Assembly (NCBI GenBank): GCA_028277395.1
Contig: JANQGJ010000019.1
Span: forward strand, 57,909 to 121,908
Direction of reading: 5' to 3'
DNA length: 64,000 nucleotides
Source of the DNA: Bacteroidales bacterium
GTDB lineage: Bacteria; Bacteroidota; Bacteroidia; Bacteroidales; F082
In this document: positions 26,520-35,031 of the stretch, piece after piece
Layout of the letters: every line of letters begins with the position of its first letter
Position numbering within the stretch: position 1 is the first letter of the stretch
Notes under the pieces: generated by a model
Told to the model about the DNA's origin: nothing
Database searches by the model: none
What the model saw: only the letters and a program-made list of their open reading frames with translations
Translations under genes and position numbers: made by a program

Positions 26520-27713
26520 ATGGAAAATCTTATATCTGAGTCAATTAGAAGGTTAAAGACTGTGAGCCTTACGTTTAAAAGGTATTTGTATTACAGAATA
26601 AATTGGAATAATCGTTTGATTGCAATAAAAGGGCCGGGAGGATCTGGTAAAACGACTCTTATTCTACAATATATAAAATCGAATCTTCCTGATGACAATA
26701 CTGTTCTTTATATACCATTGGGTCATATTTATTTTTATGAATACAGTATTTTAAACCTGGTTGAAGAATTTGTAAAAACCGGAGGTAAATATCTTTTCCT
26801 GGATGATATACACAAATATCCGGATTGGTCAAAGGAGTTGAATTACATATATGATTCATATCCTGGTTTAAGAATTGTGTATACCTCTTCACTTTTGTCA
26901 GAATTTGAGTATGAAGGCTCGAGCCAAAGCAGGAAAGAAGTAGCGTACAAACTGAATATTATGTCGTTAAGGGAGTACATTAATATGACTACCGGAGAGT
27001 TATTTACATCTTTAAAACTTGAAGATTTACTTAAAAATCATATCCAGTTATCACAGGAGATTGATCAAAAGGTTACACCCATCCTAGAATATCGAAAATA
27101 TTTAAAGTCAGGAGCATATCCATTAATAACAGAGGAAAATACGAATACTTCCAATAACTTAATAGCAGAAGTTAACCGGTTGTTGGATAATGAATTGGTA
27201 TTGATTAAAAATATTGATTTTAGCACGGTTCTGAAAATTAAAAAACTTCTTTTTGTTATTTGCAGTTCAGCACCGTTTAAACCAAACATAACAAAGTTGA
27301 GTAATTACATTGATGTAACAAGGCCAACTTTGTTAAAATTAATTCAATATCTCGCGAATGCACAACTACTTATTCAGTTAAGGGACAGGGACAAAGAAAT
27401 AAGTAGATATACCAAACCCGACAGAGTATATATGCATAATACTAATCTGATTTATAACTTTATTGGTTTTACCAGGGAAAATGAAAGTGTGCATAGTACA
27501 TTTTTTCTAAATCAGGTATCGGCAGAACATATGGTCAACTACTATGAAGAAGCTGATTTTCTGGTTGATGACTATTATATTTTTGATATGGCTGGTAGAA
27601 GTAAAAACCCGAAACAAATACGGAATTCAGAAAATACATTTATTGTAAAAGATAATATAGTTACAGGAACAAAAAATATAATCCCGTTATGGCTTTTTGG
27701 TTTTTTGTATTAA
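26520..27713 (+). CDS. AAA-family ATPase with DUF4143-type C-terminus
   Basis: A protein of 397 residues. Walker A is GPGGSGKT at 38-45 and Walker B is in YLFLDDIHKYPDW; the sensor-like segment RIVYTSSLL follows. The middle has a winged-helix-like region (ITKLSNYIDVTRPTLLKLIQYL) and the C-terminal end FIVKDNIVTGTKNIIPLWLFGFLY is the usual end of DUF4143 ATPases in Bacteroidetes. These proteins are common, often called ATP-binding or archaeal-type ATPases, and their role is not established. The strongly periodic repeats directly upstream suggest tight regulation, possibly self-regulation. It converges with the hcpR-like gene. Confidence 0.85.
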   Translation: MENLISESIRRLKTVSLTFKRYLYYRINWNNRLIAIKGPGGSGKTTLILQYIKSNLPDDNTVLYIPLGHIYFYEYSILNLVEEFVKTGGKYLFLDDIHKYPDWSKELNYIYDSYPGLRIVYTSSLLSEFEYEGSSQSRKEVAYKLNIMSLREYINMTTGELFTSLKLEDLLKNHIQLSQEIDQKVTPILEYRKYLKSGAYPLITEENTNTSNNLIAEVNRLLDNELVLIKNIDFSTVLKIKKLLFVICSSAPFKPNITKLSNYIDVTRPTLLKLIQYLANAQLLIQLRDRDKEISRYTKPDRVYMHNTNLIYNFIGFTRENESVHSTFFLNQVSAEHMVNYYEEADFLVDDYYIFDMAGRSKNPKQIRNSENTFIVKDNIVTGTKNIIPLWLFGFLY

Positions 27714-27728
27714 ACAATTTGATTGTTG

Positions 27729-28397
27729 CTAGTACAAATACGATCTCAACCTGTCAATATCGATTAACTTTACCTGTCTGCCATTAATACTGATTATTGA
27801 ATCACGGCTCATTTCATTCATCGATCTGCTCAGTGACGGTCGTGTTACTCCAAATAGATCGGACAACTGTGTTTGAGACTGCGGAAGGGTTATTGTCTGT
27901 TTTTTTTGCCGGAGATACTGGTTAAGTAAAAAGTGAGCAATCTTTGCTTTTATGGATTTTAATTTCAGAAAATTTATCTTCCTGGTAAGAAACTGGGTTT
28001 GGTTTGAAATAAGATTTAAAAAATTTAGTTGCAACTGTTTGTTACCCAGCAATGTGTTTGTAAAGAAGGACCTGGCTATTGCCATAATTTCACAATCAGT
28101 TTTTGCAAATATTGAAACAGGATAATTATTTTGGTTTCCAAACAGGAAACCCGGAGCGAGTATCCTTGGAGCATCAAGGTCAGTGATCTTTATTATTTTA
28201 CCATTATAATCTGACATTTCATTTTTTACAGATCCCTCGATCAAAATTAGTTGGTGTGTAACATCATCTCCTGAATAAACTATCACCTCATTTCGATTGT
28301 ACTTCTTCACCTGGTAGTTAAAACCATGTAGACATGATTTCTTCTCCTCCTCAGTCATCCCTTTAAAGAGATTGCAGTTTGTTAGTTGTTGCAGCAT
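27729..28397 (-). CDS. Crp/Fnr-family regulator, HcpR-like
   Basis: A protein of 222 residues. A cyclic-nucleotide-binding-like beta-roll occupies about 8-115 (NEVIVYSGDDVTHQLILIEGSVK), a dimer helix about 120-150, and a winged helix-turn-helix about 170-215 (TQLSDLFGVTRPSLSRSMNEM). It lacks the N-terminal Cys cluster of Fnr. It is divergent from hcp with a perfect palindrome between, the arrangement expected for HcpR-type regulators of nitrosative stress. HcpR in Porphyromonas gingivalis is the known precedent. The identification as HcpR rests on this context. Confidence 0.85.
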   Translation of the reverse strand: MLQQLTNCNLFKGMTEEEKKSCLHGFNYQVKKYNRNEVIVYSGDDVTHQLILIEGSVKNEMSDYNGKIIKITDLDAPRILAPGFLFGNQNNYPVSIFAKTDCEIMAIARSFFTNTLLGNKQLQLNFLNLISNQTQFLTRKINFLKLKSIKAKIAHFLLNQYLRQKKQTITLPQSQTQLSDLFGVTRPSLSRSMNEMSRDSIISINGRQVKLIDIDRLRSYLY

Positions 28398-28410
28398 AGT
28401 ATTTTTTTTG

Positions 28411-28418
28411 CAAAACTA
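28411..28418 (-). promoter_or_regulatory. -7 promoter box of the hcpR-like gene
   Basis: Minus-strand TAGTTTTG, a perfect TAnnTTTG match. Predicted start near 28405, giving a leader of only about 8 nt. Confidence 0.45.
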
Positions 28419-28432
28419 GAATATTTCTTGTG

Positions 28433-28454
28433 AGGTGTAACATATGTTACACCT
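28433..28454. promoter_or_regulatory. Perfect 22-bp palindrome, operator shared by hcpR and hcp
   Basis: The inner 16 bases are TGTAACATATGTTACA; the symmetry extends to 22 bp (outer bases AGG and CCT). The shape resembles Crp/Fnr-family sites (TGTnA-N6-TnACA). Its centre at 28443.5 is about 40 bp from both predicted start sites, so one site could control both promoters. Confidence 0.75.
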
Positions 28455-28473
28455 ATTTCGGAAAAATAGTACT

Positions 28474-28481
28474 TTAATTTG
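28474..28481 (+). promoter_or_regulatory. -7 promoter box of hcp
   Basis: TTAATTTG matches TAnnTTTG at 7 of 8 positions. The palindrome is centred about 41 bp upstream of the implied start, as for a class II activator site. Confidence 0.45.
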
Positions 28482-28538
28482 CAAATGTAAAATTTGAACA
28501 TAATTCATTTGAATCATAAACAATAAAAAAGAACTAAT

Positions 28539-30200
28539 ATGAGCATGTTTTGTTATCAATGTCAGGAAGCGGCTAAAGGAGTTGGCTGTACAATCAAAGG
28601 AGTTTGTGGAAAAGACGACGAAGTATCAAATCTTCAGGATCTGCTAATTTATGTTACTAAAGGTGTTTCAATATTAACACAGCTGGGTAATAAGAATAAC
28701 GTAAAAATTCCACAGGCAGATAAATATGTGTTTGAAGCATTATTCACAACTATCACAAATGCCAATTTTGATGATAAAGCTATAGTTGCAAAAATTAAAG
28801 AAGGGTTTGCAGTTCGCGAGATAGTGAAAGCAAGATTAACCGTAAAAGGAATCGGAATTCCTGAAACTATACACAGCAGTACCTATTGGATGGGCACCGA
28901 AGATGAATTCGAAGCAAAAGCAGCTAAAGTTGGTGTTATGTCAATTGGAAATGAAGATATAAGATCACTTAAAGAATTACTTGTTTACGGAATTAAAGGA
29001 ATGGCAGCATATGCAGAGCACGCTGCAAATCTTGGATATTTGAACAACGATGTTTTTGAGTTTATGCACCGTGGTCTTGCTGCAACTACGGAGGAACTTG
29101 TAGCAGATGAACTCGTAGCACTGGTACTTGAATGTGGTAAATTTGGTGTTGATGTTATGGCGTTGCTTGATAAAGCAAATACTGAGTCTTACGGAAATCC
29201 GGAAATAACAGAAGTTAACCTTGGAGTAAGAAATAATCCTGGTATTTTGATCTCCGGGCATGATCTGAAAGATATGGAAGCCTTGTTAAAACAAACGGAA
29301 GGAACAGGTGTTGATGTTTATACACACAGTGAAATGCTTCCTGCTCACTATTATCCTGCATTTAAAAAGTATGAACATTTTGTAGGTAATTATGGTAATG
29401 CATGGTGGCAGCAAAAACAGGAGTTTACATCATTCAACGGGCCAATTCTGTTTACAACAAATTGTATTGTACCTCCTTCACAAAGCGCAACATATGCAGA
29501 TAAGATTTATACAACCGGATCATCAGGTCTTGCGGGAGCTACCCATATCCAAACAGATGAAAATGGAGTAAAGGATTTTAGTATAATTATTGAACATGCC
29601 AAAAAATGTGAGGCTCCTGTTGAAATCGAAACTGGTAGCATAGTGGGAGGTTTTGCCCATAACCAGGTACTTTCTTTAGCTGATAAGGTGGTTGATGCAG
29701 TTAAAACCGGAGCTATTAAAAAATTCTTTGTAATGGCAGGATGCGACGGAAGAATGAAAGGTCGTGATTACTATTCTGAATTTGCCCGGGAATTACCAAA
29801 AGATACTGTAATTCTAACAGCCGGATGTGCCAAATACCGTTACAACAAACTTGAACTCGGAGATATCGGAGGAATTCCAAGAGTACTGGATGCCGGACAA
29901 TGTAATGATTCATATTCACTGGCAGTTATTGCGTTAAAGCTTAAAGAAGTATTTGAGCTTAATGATATCAATGACCTTCCGATAGTTTACAATATTGCAT
30001 GGTATGAGCAAAAAGCAGTTATTGTATTACTTGCTTTACTGTATCTTGGTGTTAAAGACATCCATTTAGGACCAACACTTCCTGCATTTTTATCTCCAAA
30101 TGTTGCAAACGTGCTGGTAGAGAATTTTGGAATCTCAGGAATTTCTGATGTTCAGTCAGATATAACCAAAATGATGGGAGTAGAGTTATCCGAAGCATAA
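28539..30200 (+). CDS. hcp: Hybrid cluster protein (hydroxylamine reductase / NO-related)
   Basis: A protein of 553 residues. The N-terminal Cys set C5-x2-C8-x8-C17-x5-C23 binds the cubane cluster. Downstream motifs of the hybrid cluster region include [58 protein letters not shown] and [20 protein letters not shown]. The known reactions are hydroxylamine reduction and NO reduction; the physiological role is protection from nitrosative stress. The gene stands alone with its own terminator and has no adjacent hcr reductase gene, so the electron donor is not visible here. Confidence 0.95.
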   Translation: MSMFCYQCQEAAKGVGCTIKGVCGKDDEVSNLQDLLIYVTKGVSILTQLGNKNNVKIPQADKYVFEALFTTITNANFDDKAIVAKIKEGFAVREIVKARLTVKGIGIPETIHSSTYWMGTEDEFEAKAAKVGVMSIGNEDIRSLKELLVYGIKGMAAYAEHAANLGYLNNDVFEFMHRGLAATTEELVADELVALVLECGKFGVDVMALLDKANTESYGNPEITEVNLGVRNNPGILISGHDLKDMEALLKQTEGTGVDVYTHSEMLPAHYYPAFKKYEHFVGNYGNAWWQQKQEFTSFNGPILFTTNCIVPPSQSATYADKIYTTGSSGLAGATHIQTDENGVKDFSIIIEHAKKCEAPVEIETGSIVGGFAHNQVLSLADKVVDAVKTGAIKKFFVMAGCDGRMKGRDYYSEFARELPKDTVILTAGCAKYRYNKLELGDIGGIPRVLDAGQCNDSYSLAVIALKLKEVFELNDINDLPIVYNIAWYEQKAVIVLLALLYLGVKDIHLGPTLPAFLSPNVANVLVENFGISGISDVQSDITKMMGVELSEA

Positions 30201-30256
30201 TAAATCAGTGATTGGCTGATTAAATCAAATAGCCGGAATTCTGATTTTTAAGTTAT

Positions 30257-30295
30257 AATCCTGTTGCATTTAATAAAGTGCAACAGGATTTTTTT
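30257..30295 (+). terminator. Intrinsic terminator of hcp
   Basis: Perfect 12-bp stem AATCCTGTTGCA (30257-30268) and TGCAACAGGATT (30279-30290), 10-base loop, followed by seven T. Confidence 0.9.
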
Positions 30296-30326
30296 AATAA
30301 GTAGTAAGTATTTCTTTACGCAAAAC

Positions 30327-31367
30327 CTAGTTTATAGTTACCTCACCTCTGATTGACTGACCAAGCATTTTTTTAATAGTGGTGTTGTCATAATCCTTGC
30401 CAAGTAAATACATAAGTTTGGTAATTGCTGCCTCAGAGGTCATGTCCCTGCCTTCAATAACACCAATTTCTTCAAGTTTGATACTTGTTTCGTATTTTCC
30501 GTGTTCAACAGATCCTGCAATACATTGCGAAACATTTAATATGATAATATTGTTGCTACAGGCCTGTTTCAATATATTTATGAACCATGGTTCGGAAGGA
30601 GCATTTCCTGAACCAAAGCTTTCGAGGATCACTGCTTTAAGTCCGGGAGTTTTAAGAAATGATTCAACGAACCTGCTGTTAATCCCGGGAAATATCTTCA
30701 ATACAGCTACATTATCATCAAATGAAGTATGTACTTTAAGTTTTTTAAAGTTTGGCTTTAGAATAATATTCCTGTTGTACTTTATTGTTATACCAACATC
30801 GGCAAGCAGAGGTAAATTTCCTGATACAAATGCATTAAAGTTTTCAGCATTGTATTTAGTAGTCCTGTTGGCACGCATCAGGTGATTTTCAAAATAAATA
30901 CACACTTCGGGTACAATAGGTGTTTCATCTTCTTTCGCAGCAGCAATTTCTATGGCAGTAATAAGGTTTTCCCTACCATCTGTTCTTAAGAAACCCAATG
31001 GGAGCTGTGAACCTGTAAATACTACCGGTTTGTTAAGGTTCTCAAGCATGAAACTCAGTGCTGAAGCAGTATAAGCCATAGTATCAGATCCATGTAATAC
31101 CACAAATCCATCATATTCTTCGTAATTGTCCTTAATGATCTGAGCCATATCAGCCCAGATATCAGGATTCATATTTGAAGAATCAAGAATGGGTTCGAAA
31201 CAATGAAAATCAAACTTATAATTAAAACGGCTTAACTCAGGCACCTGGTTGTTAATATTTTCAAAATTAAAAGGTACAAGAGCTCCTGTATTTTCATCAG
31301 CGATCATTCCGATTGTACCACCTGTATAAATTATTAATATTGAAGTTTTCTCAAACATGGTAATCAT
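30327..31367 (-). CDS. ansA: L-asparaginase, type I (cytoplasmic)
   Basis: A protein of 346 residues with no signal peptide. Catalytic threonines lie in IYTGGTIGM and in the HGSDTMAYTASAL segment; the lysine-containing third motif NRTTKYNAENFNAF is also present. It hydrolyses asparagine to aspartate and ammonia. The start ATGA overlaps the tatD stop by 4 bases, so the two are coupled; an alternative Met is three codons in. The type I assignment comes from length and the absence of a signal sequence. Confidence 0.92.
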   Translation of the reverse strand: MITMFEKTSILIIYTGGTIGMIADENTGALVPFNFENINNQVPELSRFNYKFDFHCFEPILDSSNMNPDIWADMAQIIKDNYEEYDGFVVLHGSDTMAYTASALSFMLENLNKPVVFTGSQLPLGFLRTDGRENLITAIEIAAAKEDETPIVPEVCIYFENHLMRANRTTKYNAENFNAFVSGNLPLLADVGITIKYNRNIILKPNFKKLKVHTSFDDNVAVLKIFPGINSRFVESFLKTPGLKAVILESFGSGNAPSEPWFINILKQACSNNIIILNVSQCIAGSVEHGKYETSIKLEEIGVIEGRDMTSEAAITKLMYLLGKDYDNTTIKKMLGQSIRGEVTIN

Positions 31368-32131
31368 ATGTTAAAAAGTTCCTGTGCATTACGGGTTGTA
31401 GCTTCTGCTGCATCGCTTACATTAATTTTTAATACTTCTGCCAACCTGGTCACAACATAGGTTAAATATGAACTCTGATTTCGTTTCCCCCGAAACGGTA
31501 CAGGAGTTAAAAATGGTGAATCGGTTTCAAGTAACAGGTTTTCCATCGGTAGTTGGCTGACAACTTCAGATAACCCCGAGTTTTTAAATGTTAAAATTCC
31601 TCCGATCCCCATTGAAAAACCAAGGTCAATTATTATGTCTGCTTCTTCTCTGGTACCTGTAAAACAATGAAAAACACCTTTCAGATCATAGTTGGATTCT
31701 TCTTTTACTATGGGATAAATCTCATTAAAAGAATCGCGGGTATGGATAGCAACGGGAAGTTTGTATTCCTTAGCCATCTTCAATTGTCTCCTGAAAGCAT
31801 CCTTTTGCTGATCGTAATAGGTACTGTCCCAATAGAGATCAATCCCAATTTCACCAACAGCTACATATTTGTTTTCTTTTAGCTCTTTTTCAACAAATTC
31901 CAATTCTTTTTCATAGTCTCCCGATACAGAAGTTGGATGTAATCCTATCATTGGTAAACAATTACCTGGATATGAAAGTGCCAGTTCATTCATGGCATCA
32001 AATGTTGACATGTCGATTGCAGGAAGCAGCATAGTTTTAACACCTGATGAAATGGCGCTTTCTATTACTTTTTCCCTGTCATCAGAAAAATTGTCGAGAT
32101 ATAAATGTGTATGTGTATCGATCAGTTTCAT
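31364..32131 (-). CDS. TatD-family metal-dependent hydrolase
   Basis: A protein of 255 residues, TIM-barrel metallo-hydrolase: DTHTHLYLDNF at the start supplies the first two His, GEIGIDLYWD the Glu, then IHTRDS, FHCFTG and the final Asp in LETDSPFLTPVPFRGKRNQ. TatD-family proteins act as 3'-5' DNases or RNA exonucleases. A separate TatABC system is not implied. Upstream and transcriptionally first in a pair with ansA; a -7 box almost abuts its start codon. Confidence 0.92.
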   Translation of the reverse strand: MKLIDTHTHLYLDNFSDDREKVIESAISSGVKTMLLPAIDMSTFDAMNELALSYPGNCLPMIGLHPTSVSGDYEKELEFVEKELKENKYVAVGEIGIDLYWDSTYYDQQKDAFRRQLKMAKEYKLPVAIHTRDSFNEIYPIVKEESNYDLKGVFHCFTGTREEADIIIDLGFSMGIGGILTFKNSGLSEVVSQLPMENLLLETDSPFLTPVPFRGKRNQSSYLTYVVTRLAEVLKINVSDAAEATTRNAQELFNI

Positions 32132-32135
32132 ATGG

Positions 32136-32154
32136 CAAAATTAACCTAATTTTG
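32136..32154. promoter_or_regulatory. Mirror-image divergent -7 boxes for tatD and the LOG-family gene
   Basis: CAAAATTA (32136-32143) is TAATTTTG on the minus strand, and TAATTTTG (32147-32154) is on the plus strand, separated by ACC. Both are perfect TAnnTTTG matches and together form an 8-bp inverted repeat. The minus start would fall at or next to the tatD ATG; the plus leader would be about 80 nt. Confidence 0.45.
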
Positions 32155-32241
32155 CGTTTGGTTGTATGATGAATTAACTATGGTAATTTGTTACTGTTAC
32201 TGTTCGTTTCAACCGGTTCCTGATCGTAATATTTGTTGAAT

Positions 32242-32844
32242 ATGAAGAGAATATGTGTTTTTTGCGGTTCCAGTATGGGAAGCAACAGCGATTACTCCAA
32301 AGCTGCACAATATGTTGGAGAATACTTTGTTGAAAATAGCATCCATTTAGTTTATGGAGGTGCTAATGTGGGATTAATGAAAATAATAGCTGACAGAGTA
32401 CTAAATGGTGGCGTGGAAGTTATTGGAATTATGCCTGAAATGCTTATAGAAAAAGAAGTTGCTCATACCGGTCTGACCAAATTGGTAAGTGTGAGTTCTA
32501 TGTCTGAAAGAAAGGAGCTTATGATGAAATATTCTGATGGCTTCATAGCAATGCCAGGTGGATTCGGTACCTTGGATGAACTATCAGAAATACTAACACA
32601 TAATCAACTACGGATAAGCGATAAACCCATTGGACTGTTGAATACAAACGGATTTTTTGACAGCCTGCTGGATTTTCTTGATAATACTGTTAATGAAGGG
32701 TTTGTCAGACCTGAGCACAGATCAAATGTAATTGTGTCTGATGATATTGCCGTGCTGATTAAGAAAATGAAAAACTATAGGCCTGTGGTCATTGGGAAAT
32801 GGATTGAAGATATAAAGATTGAAAGCAATGGTGGTAAGTGTTAA
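32242..32844 (+). CDS. LOG-family protein (TIGR00730 type)
   Basis: A protein of 200 residues. The start ICVFCGSSMGSN and the motif PGGFGTLDEL are the hallmarks of the LONELY GUY/lysine-decarboxylase-like family; related proteins hydrolyse nucleoside 5'-monophosphates of cytokinin type. I use the ATG at 32242 rather than the TTG at 32233. The protein is short and cytoplasmic. The physiological substrate in a bacterium of this type is unknown. It is followed 26 bases later by a small kinase gene on the same strand. Confidence 0.9.
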   Translation: MKRICVFCGSSMGSNSDYSKAAQYVGEYFVENSIHLVYGGANVGLMKIIADRVLNGGVEVIGIMPEMLIEKEVAHTGLTKLVSVSSMSERKELMMKYSDGFIAMPGGFGTLDELSEILTHNQLRISDKPIGLLNTNGFFDSLLDFLDNTVNEGFVRPEHRSNVIVSDDIAVLIKKMKNYRPVVIGKWIEDIKIESNGGKC

Positions 32845-32870
32845 ACACAAATATATAAAGTAGTGATGTT

Positions 32871-33422
32871 ATGAAAGTAATAGGAATAACAGGAACTTTA
32901 GGTGCAGGAAAAGGAACAATAGTTGATTTTTTGGTTCAAAACATGGAATATAAACATTATTCGGTCAGAGGTTTTTTAATTGAGGAGATCAAAAGAAGAA
33001 ATCTGTCGGTAAACCGTGATTCAATGACCAGTGTAGCCAATGAGCTTAGAGCAAAATATACTCCTTATTACATTATCCAGAAGCTTTATGAATTAGCTGT
33101 AGAGAATAAAGAAAATGCAATAATCGAGAGCATACGTACACCTGGAGAAGTTCAGTTTTTAAAAAAACAGGGAAACTTTTTTTTAATAGCAGTTGACGCA
33201 GATCCAAAGATAAGATACGGCCGTATAACTTTAAGAGCCTCTGAAACGGATATGATCTCTTACGATACATTTATAAACAATGAGCAAAGGGAATATTCCA
33301 GCGATGATCCAAACAAACAGAATCTATCACGATGTATTGAACTTGCTGACTTACTTTTGTTCAACAATGGTAGTATTGAGGAACTCCATTGCAGTTTAAA
33401 AGACGGAATTGATAATCTTTAG
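32871..33422 (+). CDS. P-loop nucleoside/nucleotide kinase-like protein
   Basis: A protein of 183 residues. The Walker A motif is GTLGAGKGT at 8-16. The arrangement (a DPKIRYGRITLR segment with lid-like Arg, an IIESIRTPGEV segment) resembles adenylate-kinase- or dephospho-CoA-kinase-like archaeal-type proteins. A PLP or metal site is absent. I cannot assign the substrate; UMP/CMP-kinase-like or dCMP-related functions are possible. It lies downstream of the LOG-family gene and may be co-transcribed. Confidence 0.7.
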   Translation: MKVIGITGTLGAGKGTIVDFLVQNMEYKHYSVRGFLIEEIKRRNLSVNRDSMTSVANELRAKYTPYYIIQKLYELAVENKENAIIESIRTPGEVQFLKKQGNFFLIAVDADPKIRYGRITLRASETDMISYDTFINNEQREYSSDDPNKQNLSRCIELADLLLFNNGSIEELHCSLKDGIDNL

Positions 33423-33498
33423 GATATGAATGGTATATTATGATCATACAAGTTTTATAGCTTATCAAAAAATCCTTTTGTCACAATTAAATATTTAC

Positions 33499-33506
33499 TA
33501 GCTTTG
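33499..33506 (+). promoter_or_regulatory. -7 promoter box of the gene at 33533
   Basis: TAGCTTTG, a perfect TAnnTTTG match, 26 bases upstream of the ATG; predicted leader about 20 nt. Confidence 0.5.
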
Positions 33507-33532
33507 TATAACAAACAATAATATTACAAATT

Positions 33533-34210
33533 ATGAAACATTTTTTACTATCATTATCAGCAATATTTATATTTACTATGTATTCTGCGGCCCAGAATGA
33601 ATTCTATACAACTACAGGAGGAGAAATGATTTTTTCTTTTGCTACCATTGATAATGATGGAAACGACGGTGGAAATATCATTAGATGGTCACCTGTTTTC
33701 AACTTCCAGTTTTATGGCAACTATGATATCAATGATAACTTTGGTCTTATGTTCGGAGGCACCATAAGAAACGTCGGATTTATATATGATGTTCCGGATG
33801 AAGTAAATACCAAAAAGAAATTCAGAAACTATAATTTTGGTATACCGGTGGGAATAAAGATAGGTAAAATGGACAGGTTCTTCTTTTTTGGAGGTTATGA
33901 AATAGAGTTTCCATTTAACTACAAGGAAAAAACATTCATTGATGAAAAGAAGGAAAAATTCAATGTTTGGTTTAGTAAGCGTGTACCTTCTCACTATCAT
34001 ACTGTTTATGCAGGTGTACAGTTTCCATATGGTATTAGCCTTAAATTCAAATATTACCTATCAGAATTTTTTAACCAGAATTTTACAGAAAGCGATGGTT
34101 ACCAGCCTTATAAAGGATTAAAAGCAAACGTATTTTATTTCTCTATTAGCACCTCACTATTCAGAGGCCATGAAATTTATGTGAAGGAATATAAAGAAGT
34201 GTATTATTAG
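33533..34210 (+). CDS. Putative outer-membrane beta-barrel protein
   Basis: A protein of 225 residues with a signal peptide (ends SAAQ). The mature part alternates hydrophobic and polar residues with aromatic ends (NFQFYGNYDINDNFGLMFGG, FFFFGGYEIEFPFNYKE, HTVYAGVQFPYGISLKFKYYL), the pattern of small outer-membrane barrels. I recognise no specific family. It stands alone between convergently placed neighbours, with its own promoter. Confidence 0.65.
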   Translation: MKHFLLSLSAIFIFTMYSAAQNEFYTTTGGEMIFSFATIDNDGNDGGNIIRWSPVFNFQFYGNYDINDNFGLMFGGTIRNVGFIYDVPDEVNTKKKFRNYNFGIPVGIKIGKMDRFFFFGGYEIEFPFNYKEKTFIDEKKEKFNVWFSKRVPSHYHTVYAGVQFPYGISLKFKYYLSEFFNQNFTESDGYQPYKGLKANVFYFSISTSLFRGHEIYVKEYKEVYY

Positions 34211-34258
34211 GATACAAGAATTGTTTCTCAGTCCTTATTTCAGCAATATCAGACATTA

Positions 34259-34969
34259 CTACATTCGTAAACCTTTAACTTTAGGAACACCTGCAACAAA
34301 GTCTTTTAAATAATAAGGCTCAAAGTATGCAGTATCTTCAAACTCTTTTTTTGCAAACTTCTGTTCTGCCAAATCACCGATGTAACTTGCTGAAGGCAGG
34401 AAATTATCAATAAATATGGCATTAGGTTGATGTATCAGCAAGTCTTTACATTTTTGGGAACCATCACCACCGAAAATAATTTTATTATCCTTTAAAAGAT
34501 CGCCAAAGGAGTCGTTTGTTATAATTTTAGCGGATGTTGCCTCAAGCTCCTTTAAGTTAACTGAATACAAGGCAGTATAAACTTCCATTCTTCTGGCATC
34601 AATCATTGGACATATGATAGTGTTTGAGGCAGTACTGTTTAATTCCGGTAGTTTACGCATTCCATTTGCCATAGCTTCCAAAGTATTAACAGCAATTAAA
34701 GGAGTTCCCAGTCCGTAACAAAACCCTTTTGCTGTTGAAACACCAATTCGTAATCCTGTATATGATCCCGGACCCTTGCTCACTGCCACTGCATCAAGAT
34801 CCGTGAGCTTCAGACCACTTTCTGCGACAGCATTATTTGAATATTTTGTAATTAATTCTGAATGAGAGTTTTTAGTATTCGATTCCTGTAGTGAAACAAC
34901 CTCTCCGTTAATGGTTAATGCTACCGAGCACACTGAGGTTGAGGTTTCTATGTTTAATATATTGGCCAA
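34259..34969 (-). CDS. tsaB: tRNA threonylcarbamoyladenosine biosynthesis protein TsaB
   Basis: A protein of 236 residues in the ASKHA superfamily. NIETSTSVCSVAL at the start and KGPGSYTGLRIGVSTAKG are the TsaB signatures. It is an inactive paralogue of TsaD that helps form the TsaBDE complex for t6A at position 37 of ANN-decoding tRNAs. It lies 62 bases downstream of the HlyD-type adaptor gene, on the same strand, and may be on that transcript; there is no functional link that I know. Confidence 0.93.
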   Translation of the reverse strand: MANILNIETSTSVCSVALTINGEVVSLQESNTKNSHSELITKYSNNAVAESGLKLTDLDAVAVSKGPGSYTGLRIGVSTAKGFCYGLGTPLIAVNTLEAMANGMRKLPELNSTASNTIICPMIDARRMEVYTALYSVNLKELEATSAKIITNDSFGDLLKDNKIIFGGDGSQKCKDLLIHQPNAIFIDNFLPSASYIGDLAEQKFAKKEFEDTAYFEPYYLKDFVAGVPKVKGLRM

Positions 34970-35031
34970 AATTGTTATATGTAATGTTTAAATAATTACC
35001 CTGATTTACAATACTGTTCAGGATTACCAAA

